Shown one piece after another: positions 20,929 to 29,319 of a DNA stretch of 29,566 bases. Within the stretch, counting starts at the first letter, position 1, and each line of letters starts with the position of its first letter. The notes under the pieces are model-generated. The model searched no databases and was not told the DNA's origin. It saw nothing but the letters and a program-made list of their open reading frames with translations. Origin of the DNA: a virus; IMG/VR virus record IMGVR_UViG_3300045141_000338, positions 1 to 29,566 of that record. The stretch is one strand, 5' to 3'. The position numbers and the translations under genes are program-made.

Positions 20929-22523
20929 GTATCAGGGAATCACTCTTAAGGCTGGTGGTTTCTTTTGAGACAAAAGCGGCAATCGCCGGCATGAAAGAAT
21001 TAGATGCTGCGGTAACTCAAACAGCTGCTAATACCACGAAAGCAGGTGATCAGATTGCAGAAACTTCAACAGCTCTTGACGGGGTAACTACAAGCGCAAA
21101 TACGGCCAAAACAGCCCTTTCCGGCATAGGAACAGGTATTGCAATAGGTGCAGCGATTGCGGCTGTGGCAGCCCTTGCAGTTGGTTTTGCTGAAGTAGTC
21201 CAAAATGCAAGAGCGGCCAAAGATGCTACTGAAGCTTTTGCGGTTGATTTGGAAAGATTAAAAGAAGCCTCAGACGGAGTTATTGACAGATTAAAGCAGG
21301 AAGGGAAACTCATTCAGGCTATTGATGACCTTGAAGGCAAAACGGCTCCTCAGAAAACGGCTGATCAGATTGCAAATAACAACCGGGAGATTCAGGCTCT
21401 GACTAAGAATTTATCCGATCTTCAAAAAGCCCGTGAAGAACTTCAGAAACCCAATGATTTAAAGTTAGCCGATGTTGAAAAACAAGGACTTTCAATAGTT
21501 GAGCAGGAAATTGCTTCTCGGAAACAACTTAAACAACTTCAGGATGAAAACAATATCCTTGCAATTAAGCAACTCACTGAGCAGAATAAACTTGCTGAGG
21601 ATAACAACAAAGAAGCCAAAGACGAACTCGGGAAAAGAATAGCCATCCTCGAACAAATCAAACGAATCCAGGATGAACTCTCAAAAGGTTCTAATCAGCC
21701 TCTTTTCCGGCAAGTAGCTGATCAGGGGATTAATGAAAAAATAATTCAGGCGAAGATTGCAAAAGCAATTCAAGACGGGGCCAAAGATCCGGCTAACAAA
21801 GACGCTTTTGATCAGCTTGCGGCCGAGTTACAGAAGCAACTTTCAGCGACTAAGAACCCGAATCTAAAGGCGAATATCGGGGGAATAGTAGACGTTACAG
21901 ACGACGAAATTGCAGCTTTAGATAAGAAGATTTTCGACAAATTCAAAAAGATAAAACCTATTGACATCCCTGTAAATGTAAATGTGGATAAGCTTCTCAA
22001 TGATTTGAATAGAATTTTAGCCAGGGGTCTTGAACAAACTTTTTCTACCGTGGGAGATGCCATTGCTTCGGCGATTGGAGGCGGAGCTAAGGGGGTAGAA
22101 AATGCTGGTAAGCAGATTCTTCAAGCCGTTGGAGGGCTTATAAAAGACATAGGGAAAGCTTTGATTGAATATGGTATTGTTAAACAAGGGCTTGATAAAA
22201 TCATTGGGACCGGGGGTCTTGCCATTCCCGGACTTGTGGCTATTGCTGTAGGTATAGCAGCTGAAGCGGCTGGTGCCCTGGTTGCCAATGCCGGCAAGAG
22301 TTATAAAGCTTTAGCCGTGGGGGGAATAGTAACCGGTCCGACAAATGCGTTAATCGGGGAAGCCGGTCCGGAAGTAGTCTTTCCTCTTTCTCAGTTAAAC
22401 AGATTTGTGAGGGGTGTTCAAACCCAGGCTCAGTCTGCCAATGAGACTACGACAGTTTTAAAAGGAACAGATATTTGGCTCTTAAATAAACGGGTAACTA
22501 AAAATCAAGGCTTTACAGGTTGA
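20925..22523 (+). CDS. Tail tape measure protein
   Basis: 532 residues. It overlaps the chaperone stop by 4 bases. Features: an Ala/Thr-rich start, a hydrophobic stretch (about 65-92, IAIGAAIAAVAALAVGF), a long charged coiled-coil middle (100-340) and a C-terminal hydrophobic segment (about 425-455) before the tape-measure-type motif AVGGIVTGPTNALIGEAGPE (about 466-485). By the usual rule of about 1.5 Angstrom per residue, a tail of roughly 80 nm is expected. It sets tail length and is delivered with the genome; the hydrophobic parts may help membrane passage. The next gene starts in TTGA overlap. Confidence 0.9.
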   Translation: MSIRESLLRLVVSFETKAAIAGMKELDAAVTQTAANTTKAGDQIAETSTALDGVTTSANTAKTALSGIGTGIAIGAAIAAVAALAVGFAEVVQNARAAKDATEAFAVDLERLKEASDGVIDRLKQEGKLIQAIDDLEGKTAPQKTADQIANNNREIQALTKNLSDLQKAREELQKPNDLKLADVEKQGLSIVEQEIASRKQLKQLQDENNILAIKQLTEQNKLAEDNNKEAKDELGKRIAILEQIKRIQDELSKGSNQPLFRQVADQGINEKIIQAKIAKAIQDGAKDPANKDAFDQLAAELQKQLSATKNPNLKANIGGIVDVTDDEIAALDKKIFDKFKKIKPIDIPVNVNVDKLLNDLNRILARGLEQTFSTVGDAIASAIGGGAKGVENAGKQILQAVGGLIKDIGKALIEYGIVKQGLDKIIGTGGLAIPGLVAIAVGIAAEAAGALVANAGKSYKALAVGGIVTGPTNALIGEAGPEVVFPLSQLNRFVRGVQTQAQSANETTTVLKGTDIWLLNKRVTKNQGFTG

Positions 22524-24718
22524 GTTATGTAACTAAATATCAGTCTAATTTTCAATCTGAGCTTTCGGAGAATTATGAGATTCTTTTTGATTTTCTAAAC
22601 TACGCCGGGGGAATTACGGATATTAAAGTGGTTGACGTAATCAACCGGTCAGTGGTGGCTGATGATAACCGGCTTACTCCGATTTTAGGTAAGGAGCTTT
22701 TGATTACTATCGAGGTCGGGGTCAGTGATCCGGTTTCAATTCTGGATTTAATTGCCACACATGATAATGATATACGGGTAACTTGTAACCTGGTTAAAGC
22801 CACTGGTGATAAATCAATGATCTTTCAAGGGTTTGTTGTGGTTGAAGATAACAATCAACCCTTACAGGATAAACCTTGTGCGCTTAATATCCGGGCTCTT
22901 GACGGACTCGGGCATTTAAAAGGGGTGGATCTTCAGGATACCAACGGGTTAAGGTTTGTCGGTTCTTTAACGATCATAGAATGGATTGCTCAGATCCTTT
23001 ACAAAACAGATCAGACTCTTCCAATAAGGGTTTATTTCAACATCTTTCCCTTTAACCTTACAGAGTCAAGTGCTTTTGATGAAATTGCTTTAAACTCAAA
23101 CACATTCTCCCAGGGGGATGCTTTTAATGTTTCACCTACGGACCCGAGTATAGATATTAACGCTTCAAGTGCAGATGATTGCTATACTGCTCTTGAAAAG
23201 ATTATTCGGTGTTTTAAGTGCAGAATTTTCATGGAAGACGGAAGATGGAATATAGTTTCCCTTTGGGATCACATGAACCCCGAAGGAATGAGTTTTGTCG
23301 AATTCGCTCTTCAGGCTCCTATTTCCGGAATAGTCCCGGTGGCTCAAACTGACATTCAACTCAATCAAAACTATGACGTTCAGATAGGTAAGAGTGAAGT
23401 AATTTATCCCTTTAATGCCGATGCGGATATTTATTTAAAACTTGCTACCAAGTGGATTAAATTAACGTACAACTATGACCAGTCCCAGAATAAAGTTTGT
23501 AACCAGGATTTTACAGAAGGAACCTTAAACGCTTTTACGGGAACGATATCAAGTTCAATTCAGGATACTACTATTAATCCACCGGTTACTTTCAATTATA
23601 TAGGGTATGACGCTTATTGTTGGACAAAGCAAGGTGGAACGATTACAGCCGGCTCAGGAGGCAATTATCAACCTTTCCCGGCCACTGTAACGACAGCCGA
23701 TGTTTATATACGTTCTGTTTTGGACTCACTTGATTATGAGGCTTATCGTTATCTTACGGTTAAATCTCAATCGGCTTTAGCTTTCGTAAAGAGTTCTACT
23801 TTCAAAATAGATATAGGGGATTGTTTAGAAGTGGCTTTCGATTGGAGGCTCATGACTTCCGGTACCGGAGGGGTGAGATCGGTTTTTTATATTCTTCTTG
23901 CCGGGATAGATGGAACGTTTTGGGCTCTTGGGTACCCGGGGAGTACGGACGATTACCATTGGTTTCAATGCGACTCAAATTACTATGCTTTAGCCGCGGC
24001 GGGGGTGACTCCGTTTATTCATTATGATTCTTCCGGGGGAACGGCCAATAACGAGTGGAATACTTTTGACGTTAAATTAGGGGCAACGGGTAATTTTAAT
24101 ACCGTGCCGGTATCCGGAGATTGTTTTTTGGTTCTACCGGGTGAAAATGATGGAACGGAAACCTGGTTTAAGAATATCTCCGTTACAATTTTCCCTTTTC
24201 TACAAGGGTCTTTCAGGCAACTTAAGGGGGATTACAACTACTCGTCGATTGCAGATAATATTAAATTAACCGAGTCGGATACAGTGGAAATTTCCGATTC
24301 TCCTAAAAGGTACTTCAAGGGGGCTCTTTTACAAAATGACGGCCAAACGCTTTTACCTCCATCTTTTCACCGTAGGGGAAAGAACGGACTTGAATCTTTT
24401 CGTTTCACTCAAGGCATGGAAAGAATCATGTGGAACCTTTTAAACCACATGAATTATAAGATTGAAGGAACTTTTAAAGGACTTCTTTACCAAACCGCAG
24501 ATTTGGACCTTCATCCGGCGGGGTTTTTAAACAACTACTTTTTTGTGGATGGTGATTTCCAGACTAAGAAATTCATTCTTTGTTCTTTTGACAGATCCCT
24601 TGCTACGGGAACCGGGAGGCATGTTTTCGTTGAAATAGTGAAAGATGAGAATACCGATCCTTTTATTGATCCCGCTCTTTCGCCTAATACTTTTAAATTT
24701 GATTACATTTTCCAATGA
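22520..24718 (+). CDS. Tail-tip / distal tail protein with probable carbohydrate-binding insert
   Basis: 732 residues, starting at TTG 22520 in overlap with the tape measure stop. The first ~300 residues look like a tail-tip hub/Dit-Tal type protein: SELSENYEILFDFLNYAGG near the start and DCYTALEKIIRCFKCRIFMEDGRW around residues 220-243. Residues about 335-560 have a different, jelly-roll-like beta pattern (LEVAFDWRLMTSGTGG, FFDVKLGATGNF-type strands), resembling a carbohydrate-binding or laminin-G-type insert. A C-terminal part then returns to tail-hub features (FKGALLQNDGQT). Position after the tape measure fits the tip. No lytic-enzyme motif was seen. Confidence 0.68.
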   Translation: MSYVTKYQSNFQSELSENYEILFDFLNYAGGITDIKVVDVINRSVVADDNRLTPILGKELLITIEVGVSDPVSILDLIATHDNDIRVTCNLVKATGDKSMIFQGFVVVEDNNQPLQDKPCALNIRALDGLGHLKGVDLQDTNGLRFVGSLTIIEWIAQILYKTDQTLPIRVYFNIFPFNLTESSAFDEIALNSNTFSQGDAFNVSPTDPSIDINASSADDCYTALEKIIRCFKCRIFMEDGRWNIVSLWDHMNPEGMSFVEFALQAPISGIVPVAQTDIQLNQNYDVQIGKSEVIYPFNADADIYLKLATKWIKLTYNYDQSQNKVCNQDFTEGTLNAFTGTISSSIQDTTINPPVTFNYIGYDAYCWTKQGGTITAGSGGNYQPFPATVTTADVYIRSVLDSLDYEAYRYLTVKSQSALAFVKSSTFKIDIGDCLEVAFDWRLMTSGTGGVRSVFYILLAGIDGTFWALGYPGSTDDYHWFQCDSNYYALAAAGVTPFIHYDSSGGTANNEWNTFDVKLGATGNFNTVPVSGDCFLVLPGENDGTETWFKNISVTIFPFLQGSFRQLKGDYNYSSIADNIKLTESDTVEISDSPKRYFKGALLQNDGQTLLPPSFHRRGKNGLESFRFTQGMERIMWNLLNHMNYKIEGTFKGLLYQTADLDLHPAGFLNNYFFVDGDFQTKKFILCSFDRSLATGTGRHVFVEIVKDENTDPFIDPALSPNTFKFDYIFQ

Positions 24719-26004
24719 GTACAAACGTAATACAAGGTATAGATGCGGTCTTAAGCTTTAAAAAGAGTACCTTTTTACCGTTTGTATGCTCGTCTAACGT
24801 CGATATTGAGATCACAACAGACACGACCTCAGTTAAAACGATTGGAGATGGAATCTGGGACAAACAGAAAGCAGTTAAAAACTCCTATACGATAACCCTT
24901 TCAGGGGTTTTGAAATTTGATAATGCTAATTTCTCCGGCTGGGATGTTATTACAAACCAAATCGGCTGGGTTGATCTTGAGTTCCTTCTTTCCTTTACAG
25001 ACGATGCAGGGAATATAAAAAGCTTCTCCGGGTTCCTTGTGGTTCAGAAAACGACTCTGAATGCGGCTGTTGGGCAAGTAGTTAAAGATGATTTCTCTTT
25101 CGTCGGCAATGGAGGTTTAAAATATTTCGATGGTTTAATTCCTTGTCCCTCAGCAATCACGGCGATTGTTTGTACAAATCCGACTGACGCAAGCGGGAAT
25201 TTGGTTTTTACTTATACTTACACAGGGGCTCCTTATCAGGTCAAATATCGTTTAGATGGATCAGGTCCTTACGCTTACGCTTTAGTAACGGGGACTTTTA
25301 CTATTAACGGTGTTTCAGTAGGGACACACAGTATAGAAGTTATTCCAATTTGTTCGAATAATTACGAAGGAACCAGTGATCAAATTACATTCTCAGCCAC
25401 TCATTCATTAACGTGTACTCTCGCGATCACTTCAATAACTTCAAGCGTTTCCGGAAACAACGTAACGTGGACGGTTAACTTTAACGCAGCTCCCGGGACG
25501 GCAACGATTCGTTACTCAATCGACGGAGGGGCTTATGTTTATCCTTCCATCTCTTTGGCAAATCCGACAATTTTCGTAACTGCTTTACCAGTGGGAGCGC
25601 ACACGATCAGTATTATTCCGACTTGTGCGAACGGAGTAGACGGAACAGGCAACACAGGAAGTGCAACCGTTTCAGGGGGTTCTTTAATCTCGACAGTGAA
25701 TTACAACTTCACTGCTATCCCAGGAGGTTCACCGCTGTTTAATATTTACGTAAACGGACTGGTTACCGTTACCAAGTCAGCAACCGCTTCCGGTTCAATC
25801 AATGTCAATACAGGAGATGTTGTAAAAGCTCTTGTACAGGTTAATTTCGCCGGTCGGGATATGAGTTTGAAAGTTGAAGATTCAACTCTTGTGACGACCC
25901 TTTACAATCACAGTCAAATTACCGGAGCCGGTACAGTTACAGATAGTTATATTTGGACAGCCAATGGGGACACTTTTTTAATCACCGCAACCATTAGTCC
26001 ATGA
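24715..26004 (+). CDS. Tail-tube-like protein fused to Ig/FN3-type repeats
   Basis: 429 residues. Residues 1-140 resemble a TP901-1-type major tail protein (IDAVLSFKKSTFLPFVCSS, then TTSVKTIGDGIWDKQKAVKN and SYTITLSGVLKFD). Two tandem ~85-residue beta-sandwich repeats follow (about 145-230 and 231-322), each with a Cys pair and the same RLDG/SIDGG ... VGTHSIEVIPIC or VGAHTISIIPTC pattern; disulphides are possible. A last domain (323-429) is separate. Overlaps the tail tip by 4 bases and the next gene by 4. It could be a tube-end or adhesin-bearing decoration protein, since the main tube gene is at 19842. Confidence 0.7.
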   Translation: MSTNVIQGIDAVLSFKKSTFLPFVCSSNVDIEITTDTTSVKTIGDGIWDKQKAVKNSYTITLSGVLKFDNANFSGWDVITNQIGWVDLEFLLSFTDDAGNIKSFSGFLVVQKTTLNAAVGQVVKDDFSFVGNGGLKYFDGLIPCPSAITAIVCTNPTDASGNLVFTYTYTGAPYQVKYRLDGSGPYAYALVTGTFTINGVSVGTHSIEVIPICSNNYEGTSDQITFSATHSLTCTLAITSITSSVSGNNVTWTVNFNAAPGTATIRYSIDGGAYVYPSISLANPTIFVTALPVGAHTISIIPTCANGVDGTGNTGSATVSGGSLISTVNYNFTAIPGGSPLFNIYVNGLVTVTKSATASGSINVNTGDVVKALVQVNFAGRDMSLKVEDSTLVTTLYNHSQITGAGTVTDSYIWTANGDTFLITATISP

Positions 26005-26378
26005 GTGATATAGATGTAGCAATTGCGTTAATAAACGCCAATGTGAATAATTACCCAAATCAGGCTTTTCAGAATAATACACTGAAAACGATACTTCTTT
26101 TGATGTGCGGGCAAATTACTGGTGGCGGGGGTGGTGGATTTGATGGACCATTCCAACTCACTCAGGCCAATTTCACCACTTCGGTAGATTGCCCGATTCC
26201 GCTCTTTACCGGGCTTTCAATACTTGTATATTGGAATGATGCTCAAAGATTTTTAACCAAAGGTGTAGAATGGCAGGACTACCCGGGGGGTGGGTTTACG
26301 ATTTTAACTGCTGCTTTACCGGGATTTGATGCAACCGCAAATAATTATACATTTTATGTCTCGATTAAAGGTAATTAG
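26001..26378 (+). CDS. Small tail-associated protein with shared C-terminal domain
   Basis: 125 residues. The N-terminal ~40 residues are helical (IDVAIALINANVNNYPN, LKTILLLMC), then a Gly6 linker (42-47) leads to a C-terminal domain (50-125) that is clearly homologous by eye to residues 159-234 of the tail terminator-like protein: FTTSVDCPIPLFTGLSILVY, PGGGFTILTA, PGFDATANNYTFYVS and K-N at the end. It is coupled to the gene before (4 bases) and overlaps the fibre gene by 23 bases. It may be an adaptor linking a fibre to the tail, using the shared domain as a docking or glycan-binding unit. This is inference. Confidence 0.6.
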   Translation: MSDIDVAIALINANVNNYPNQAFQNNTLKTILLLMCGQITGGGGGGFDGPFQLTQANFTTSVDCPIPLFTGLSILVYWNDAQRFLTKGVEWQDYPGGGFTILTAALPGFDATANNYTFYVSIKGN

Positions 26379-29319
26379 CTTCTTAATGTTTTTGAGTTTT
26401 GGGCTGAAAGCTCAGGTGCCTGTCCCAAGAGGTCCGGCTACTGTTTTGGAGCGTGATGCAAGAATTCAAGGGTATCTTAATCTTGTCGTTCCCAGATATG
26501 CAGATACAACGGCTGCCAATACTCAAAAGGGGCTTGATTCCCTGGGGGCGGTGGTTTATACCAATGCCGATACGACTATCTGGGTTCGGGGGGTGAGTGC
26601 AAATGGGACACATATTTGGAGGAGGGTAAGTACGGGGAGTTCGGTTACATTGCCTAGCTCTTATTATCAATCAGGTCTTTATGCTTTCAATGACTCGACG
26701 GTTAGGTTGGGCCATAACGCTTTTTTGGAGAACGTCCATTTTGATGGATCAAATACTTATAGTCTTTATTTGGATTCCCTACTTCCTATAACGCCGAATG
26801 ATAACGTTACTGATAAAGCTTTGACATGGGATATTGGGACACATCAACTCAAAAGCATTTTCAGATATGTGCCGCATATTCAAAGATTCTTTTATGACAC
26901 TGCTACCACAACACAAACAGCAATTTCTGGTTTACAAACAGTTAAACTTTCAACAGGTCAATTAGTTGGTGTTGCAACAGGATCTGGTACAAATCCTTCT
27001 GATGGTGCAAGCTCATCTCTTTGGGCTTATGACAGCTATGATAACGGTCATACGTTTGTAAATAAAAGAAATATTATTCCACTATCAGGAGTTTCAGGAG
27101 CTCTTGCAATTTACACTCCATCTATTGTTTTGATTCCTGGCGATACGCTACTTATGGTTTTTACTGTGGCCACAGCAACCGGGCCCACGTATGTTTCTTC
27201 GCTTTGGCAATCTAAAAGTTATCGCGGCATATCCTGGTCCGCGCCGATAAAAATCTATGATGGCGGTGGATCTAAATATTTAAATGATGCATCCGGCAGA
27301 ATGATTAGAACTTTTAAAGGCACTATAATACAGCCGTTTGAAATTTGGAGATTTGATCCAGTACTTTCACCAAATTCTACGTCTGGATTTGACGGTGCAC
27401 TGGCTATCAGTAATGATAACGGCAGCCATTGGAATGTTCATACAAATGTTTTTGTCGCCCCCGATAGTGGTTGGGTCGAATCGGGGCTGTACCAAACAAA
27501 TGATAGTATTTTATGGGCATACGCCAGGTCGCCCCGGGGTGGGTGGGCTGTAGGATCTTACTGCACAACAAATGATACCAGTTATGCCACATGGACTTCA
27601 GTTTATCGTCTTAATCTTCCAAACCCAAACGCAAATGTTTACATATATCACAATCCGTATAACGATATTTTAATTGCCGCGACGAATGAAATAACCTTAT
27701 TTCCACAGGGATCAGACAGGCACAAATTAGTTCTATCTGAATTGGCGTATAGTCAGCACAATAAAGATGGCCACAATCGACCGGCAGTAACAAACTCCAA
27801 TTGGATTTGGAAGCAGGTCTGCATTTTAGATACTGCGTTAGGATCAGGGCAGATGTTTGGTGTTAATCAAATCCGAAACTTAAATGATACGGCCTATGAA
27901 ATGAATTATATTTCATTAAGTTCTACAAATGCCTGGATTTCTATGAAGGCCGCCATTGTTCCAGTAACTTATTTCCCGACGGAATTCAAAGAGTATAACC
28001 CCGAATTTGATCCACAATTATATTTGCATAGGCACAAAGATAGTTTGGGTCAGCAGATGATAATTTTGGATTGGGAAAATAACTACACTGACAATACGAA
28101 AAATCATCCCCGGTGGGTTTATAGCCTAAGTAATAATGTAAATAGCGCGACAACATTCACGCCCTCACTTCAAAGTAGTTCAAGTTCAAATTCTTTGTCA
28201 GGATTGGTAACTAATATTGATGACAGTGCATCATCCGTAGCTACTTCGATTTGGGATATAAACACCAACGCGATAGGATTGCAAGAAACTACGCTACCAT
28301 TAATTCATTTACATACTGCCGGGCTAAATGTATTGGATATTAATGCAAATACGATGAAGCATTACGGTACTGGTGGATTTCAATTACCAACAGGAACGAC
28401 AGCGCAAAGATCAACATTAGCAAGTGGATTAAGGTTTAACTCAACTCTCACACAATTTGAAGCATATTCTACAGAGCATTCAAATAATAGCTGGGCGACA
28501 ATGTGGATGAGTGGAACCGGATTGCAGACAGATGCCAATATCAAGCAGATGAACTTGACAAGTGTGGGCGAGGCCGGAACGATTACATTTCAAAATGCTG
28601 ATGCTTCAACTTCAAACTTCAACACCCTTCAATTTAAAAAATCAGTTTCAGGTTCTTTTAATATTGGAACTTCTACACCTGTTGGACAGATTGATTTAAG
28701 TACAATGGCTCAGTTAAGATGGATAGGTTCCCCAAATACCACCGGTGGACTTACCACACTTGATATGATTTACAGAGCCTATAATGCAGCCGGAGCCATT
28801 AATGAACGCTTTAGGGTAACGGCCGAAGGTGGAGTTTATATCGGTACAGGTGCTCCGACGATTGATCCAGCTTCTTTGCTTACTTTGACTTCAACGACTC
28901 AGGGTTTTCGTCCTCCTTCGATGACGGCATCACAAATGACTTCCATAAGTTCGCCCACAGCAGGGACAATGGTTTTTAATTCCGATGCTAACGATTTTTA
29001 CGGCAGAGAAAACGGAGCATGGACGCCTATAAATTCTCAGGGTATAATGAGATATGTTGCAAAGACAACAACTTACGGGATAGGTCAATTTGATTATTAC
29101 ATTGACTGTACTTCTGGTTCATTTACAGTTACGCTTCCAAGTGCAGTCACGGTTGGTGCAGGTAAAAATTATATTATTAAAAACTCAGGAACTGCGACCA
29201 CAATAACAATAGCGACAACTTCAAGTCAAACTATTGACGGTTCTGCTCCCGGAGTTTTAACAGGTACTTTAATTCCTTTGAGGGTAATTAGTGATGGAGC
29301 AAATTGGAAGTCATGGTAA
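26356..29319 (+). CDS. Tail fibre with signal peptide and sialidase-like propeller
   Basis: 987 residues from ATG 26356, preferred over an in-frame upstream ATG (26326) because it places a Sec-type signal peptide at the start: basic MSRLK, hydrophobic VISFLMFLSFG, cleavage near LKAQ-VPVP (17-21). Residues 25-170 resemble a virion-attachment region. Residues about 180-560 look like a BNR/sialidase propeller with an Asp-box SNDNGSHW (352-359) and degenerate copies SYDNGHTF (227-234) and SYRGISW (288-294), plus WVESGLYQ and ARSPRGGW where such enzymes hold Glu and Arg. From about 690 come tail-fibre-type LPTGTTAQRS and PSMTASQM repeats, and the end (SFTVTLPSAVTVGAGKNYII, then TIDGSAPG) matches a common C-terminal fibre domain. 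Glycan cleavage or binding is inferred. Confidence 0.78.
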   Translation: MSRLKVISFLMFLSFGLKAQVPVPRGPATVLERDARIQGYLNLVVPRYADTTAANTQKGLDSLGAVVYTNADTTIWVRGVSANGTHIWRRVSTGSSVTLPSSYYQSGLYAFNDSTVRLGHNAFLENVHFDGSNTYSLYLDSLLPITPNDNVTDKALTWDIGTHQLKSIFRYVPHIQRFFYDTATTTQTAISGLQTVKLSTGQLVGVATGSGTNPSDGASSSLWAYDSYDNGHTFVNKRNIIPLSGVSGALAIYTPSIVLIPGDTLLMVFTVATATGPTYVSSLWQSKSYRGISWSAPIKIYDGGGSKYLNDASGRMIRTFKGTIIQPFEIWRFDPVLSPNSTSGFDGALAISNDNGSHWNVHTNVFVAPDSGWVESGLYQTNDSILWAYARSPRGGWAVGSYCTTNDTSYATWTSVYRLNLPNPNANVYIYHNPYNDILIAATNEITLFPQGSDRHKLVLSELAYSQHNKDGHNRPAVTNSNWIWKQVCILDTALGSGQMFGVNQIRNLNDTAYEMNYISLSSTNAWISMKAAIVPVTYFPTEFKEYNPEFDPQLYLHRHKDSLGQQMIILDWENNYTDNTKNHPRWVYSLSNNVNSATTFTPSLQSSSSSNSLSGLVTNIDDSASSVATSIWDINTNAIGLQETTLPLIHLHTAGLNVLDINANTMKHYGTGGFQLPTGTTAQRSTLASGLRFNSTLTQFEAYSTEHSNNSWATMWMSGTGLQTDANIKQMNLTSVGEAGTITFQNADASTSNFNTLQFKKSVSGSFNIGTSTPVGQIDLSTMAQLRWIGSPNTTGGLTTLDMIYRAYNAAGAINERFRVTAEGGVYIGTGAPTIDPASLLTLTSTTQGFRPPSMTASQMTSISSPTAGTMVFNSDANDFYGRENGAWTPINSQGIMRYVAKTTTYGIGQFDYYIDCTSGSFTVTLPSAVTVGAGKNYIIKNSGTATTITIATTSSQTIDGSAPGVLTGTLIPLRVISDGANWKSW

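Noticed and set aside
27338-27553. 71-codon plus-strand frame within the fibre gene
   Set aside because: Shadow of the sialidase-like region; no motifs and no coupling to any other gene.
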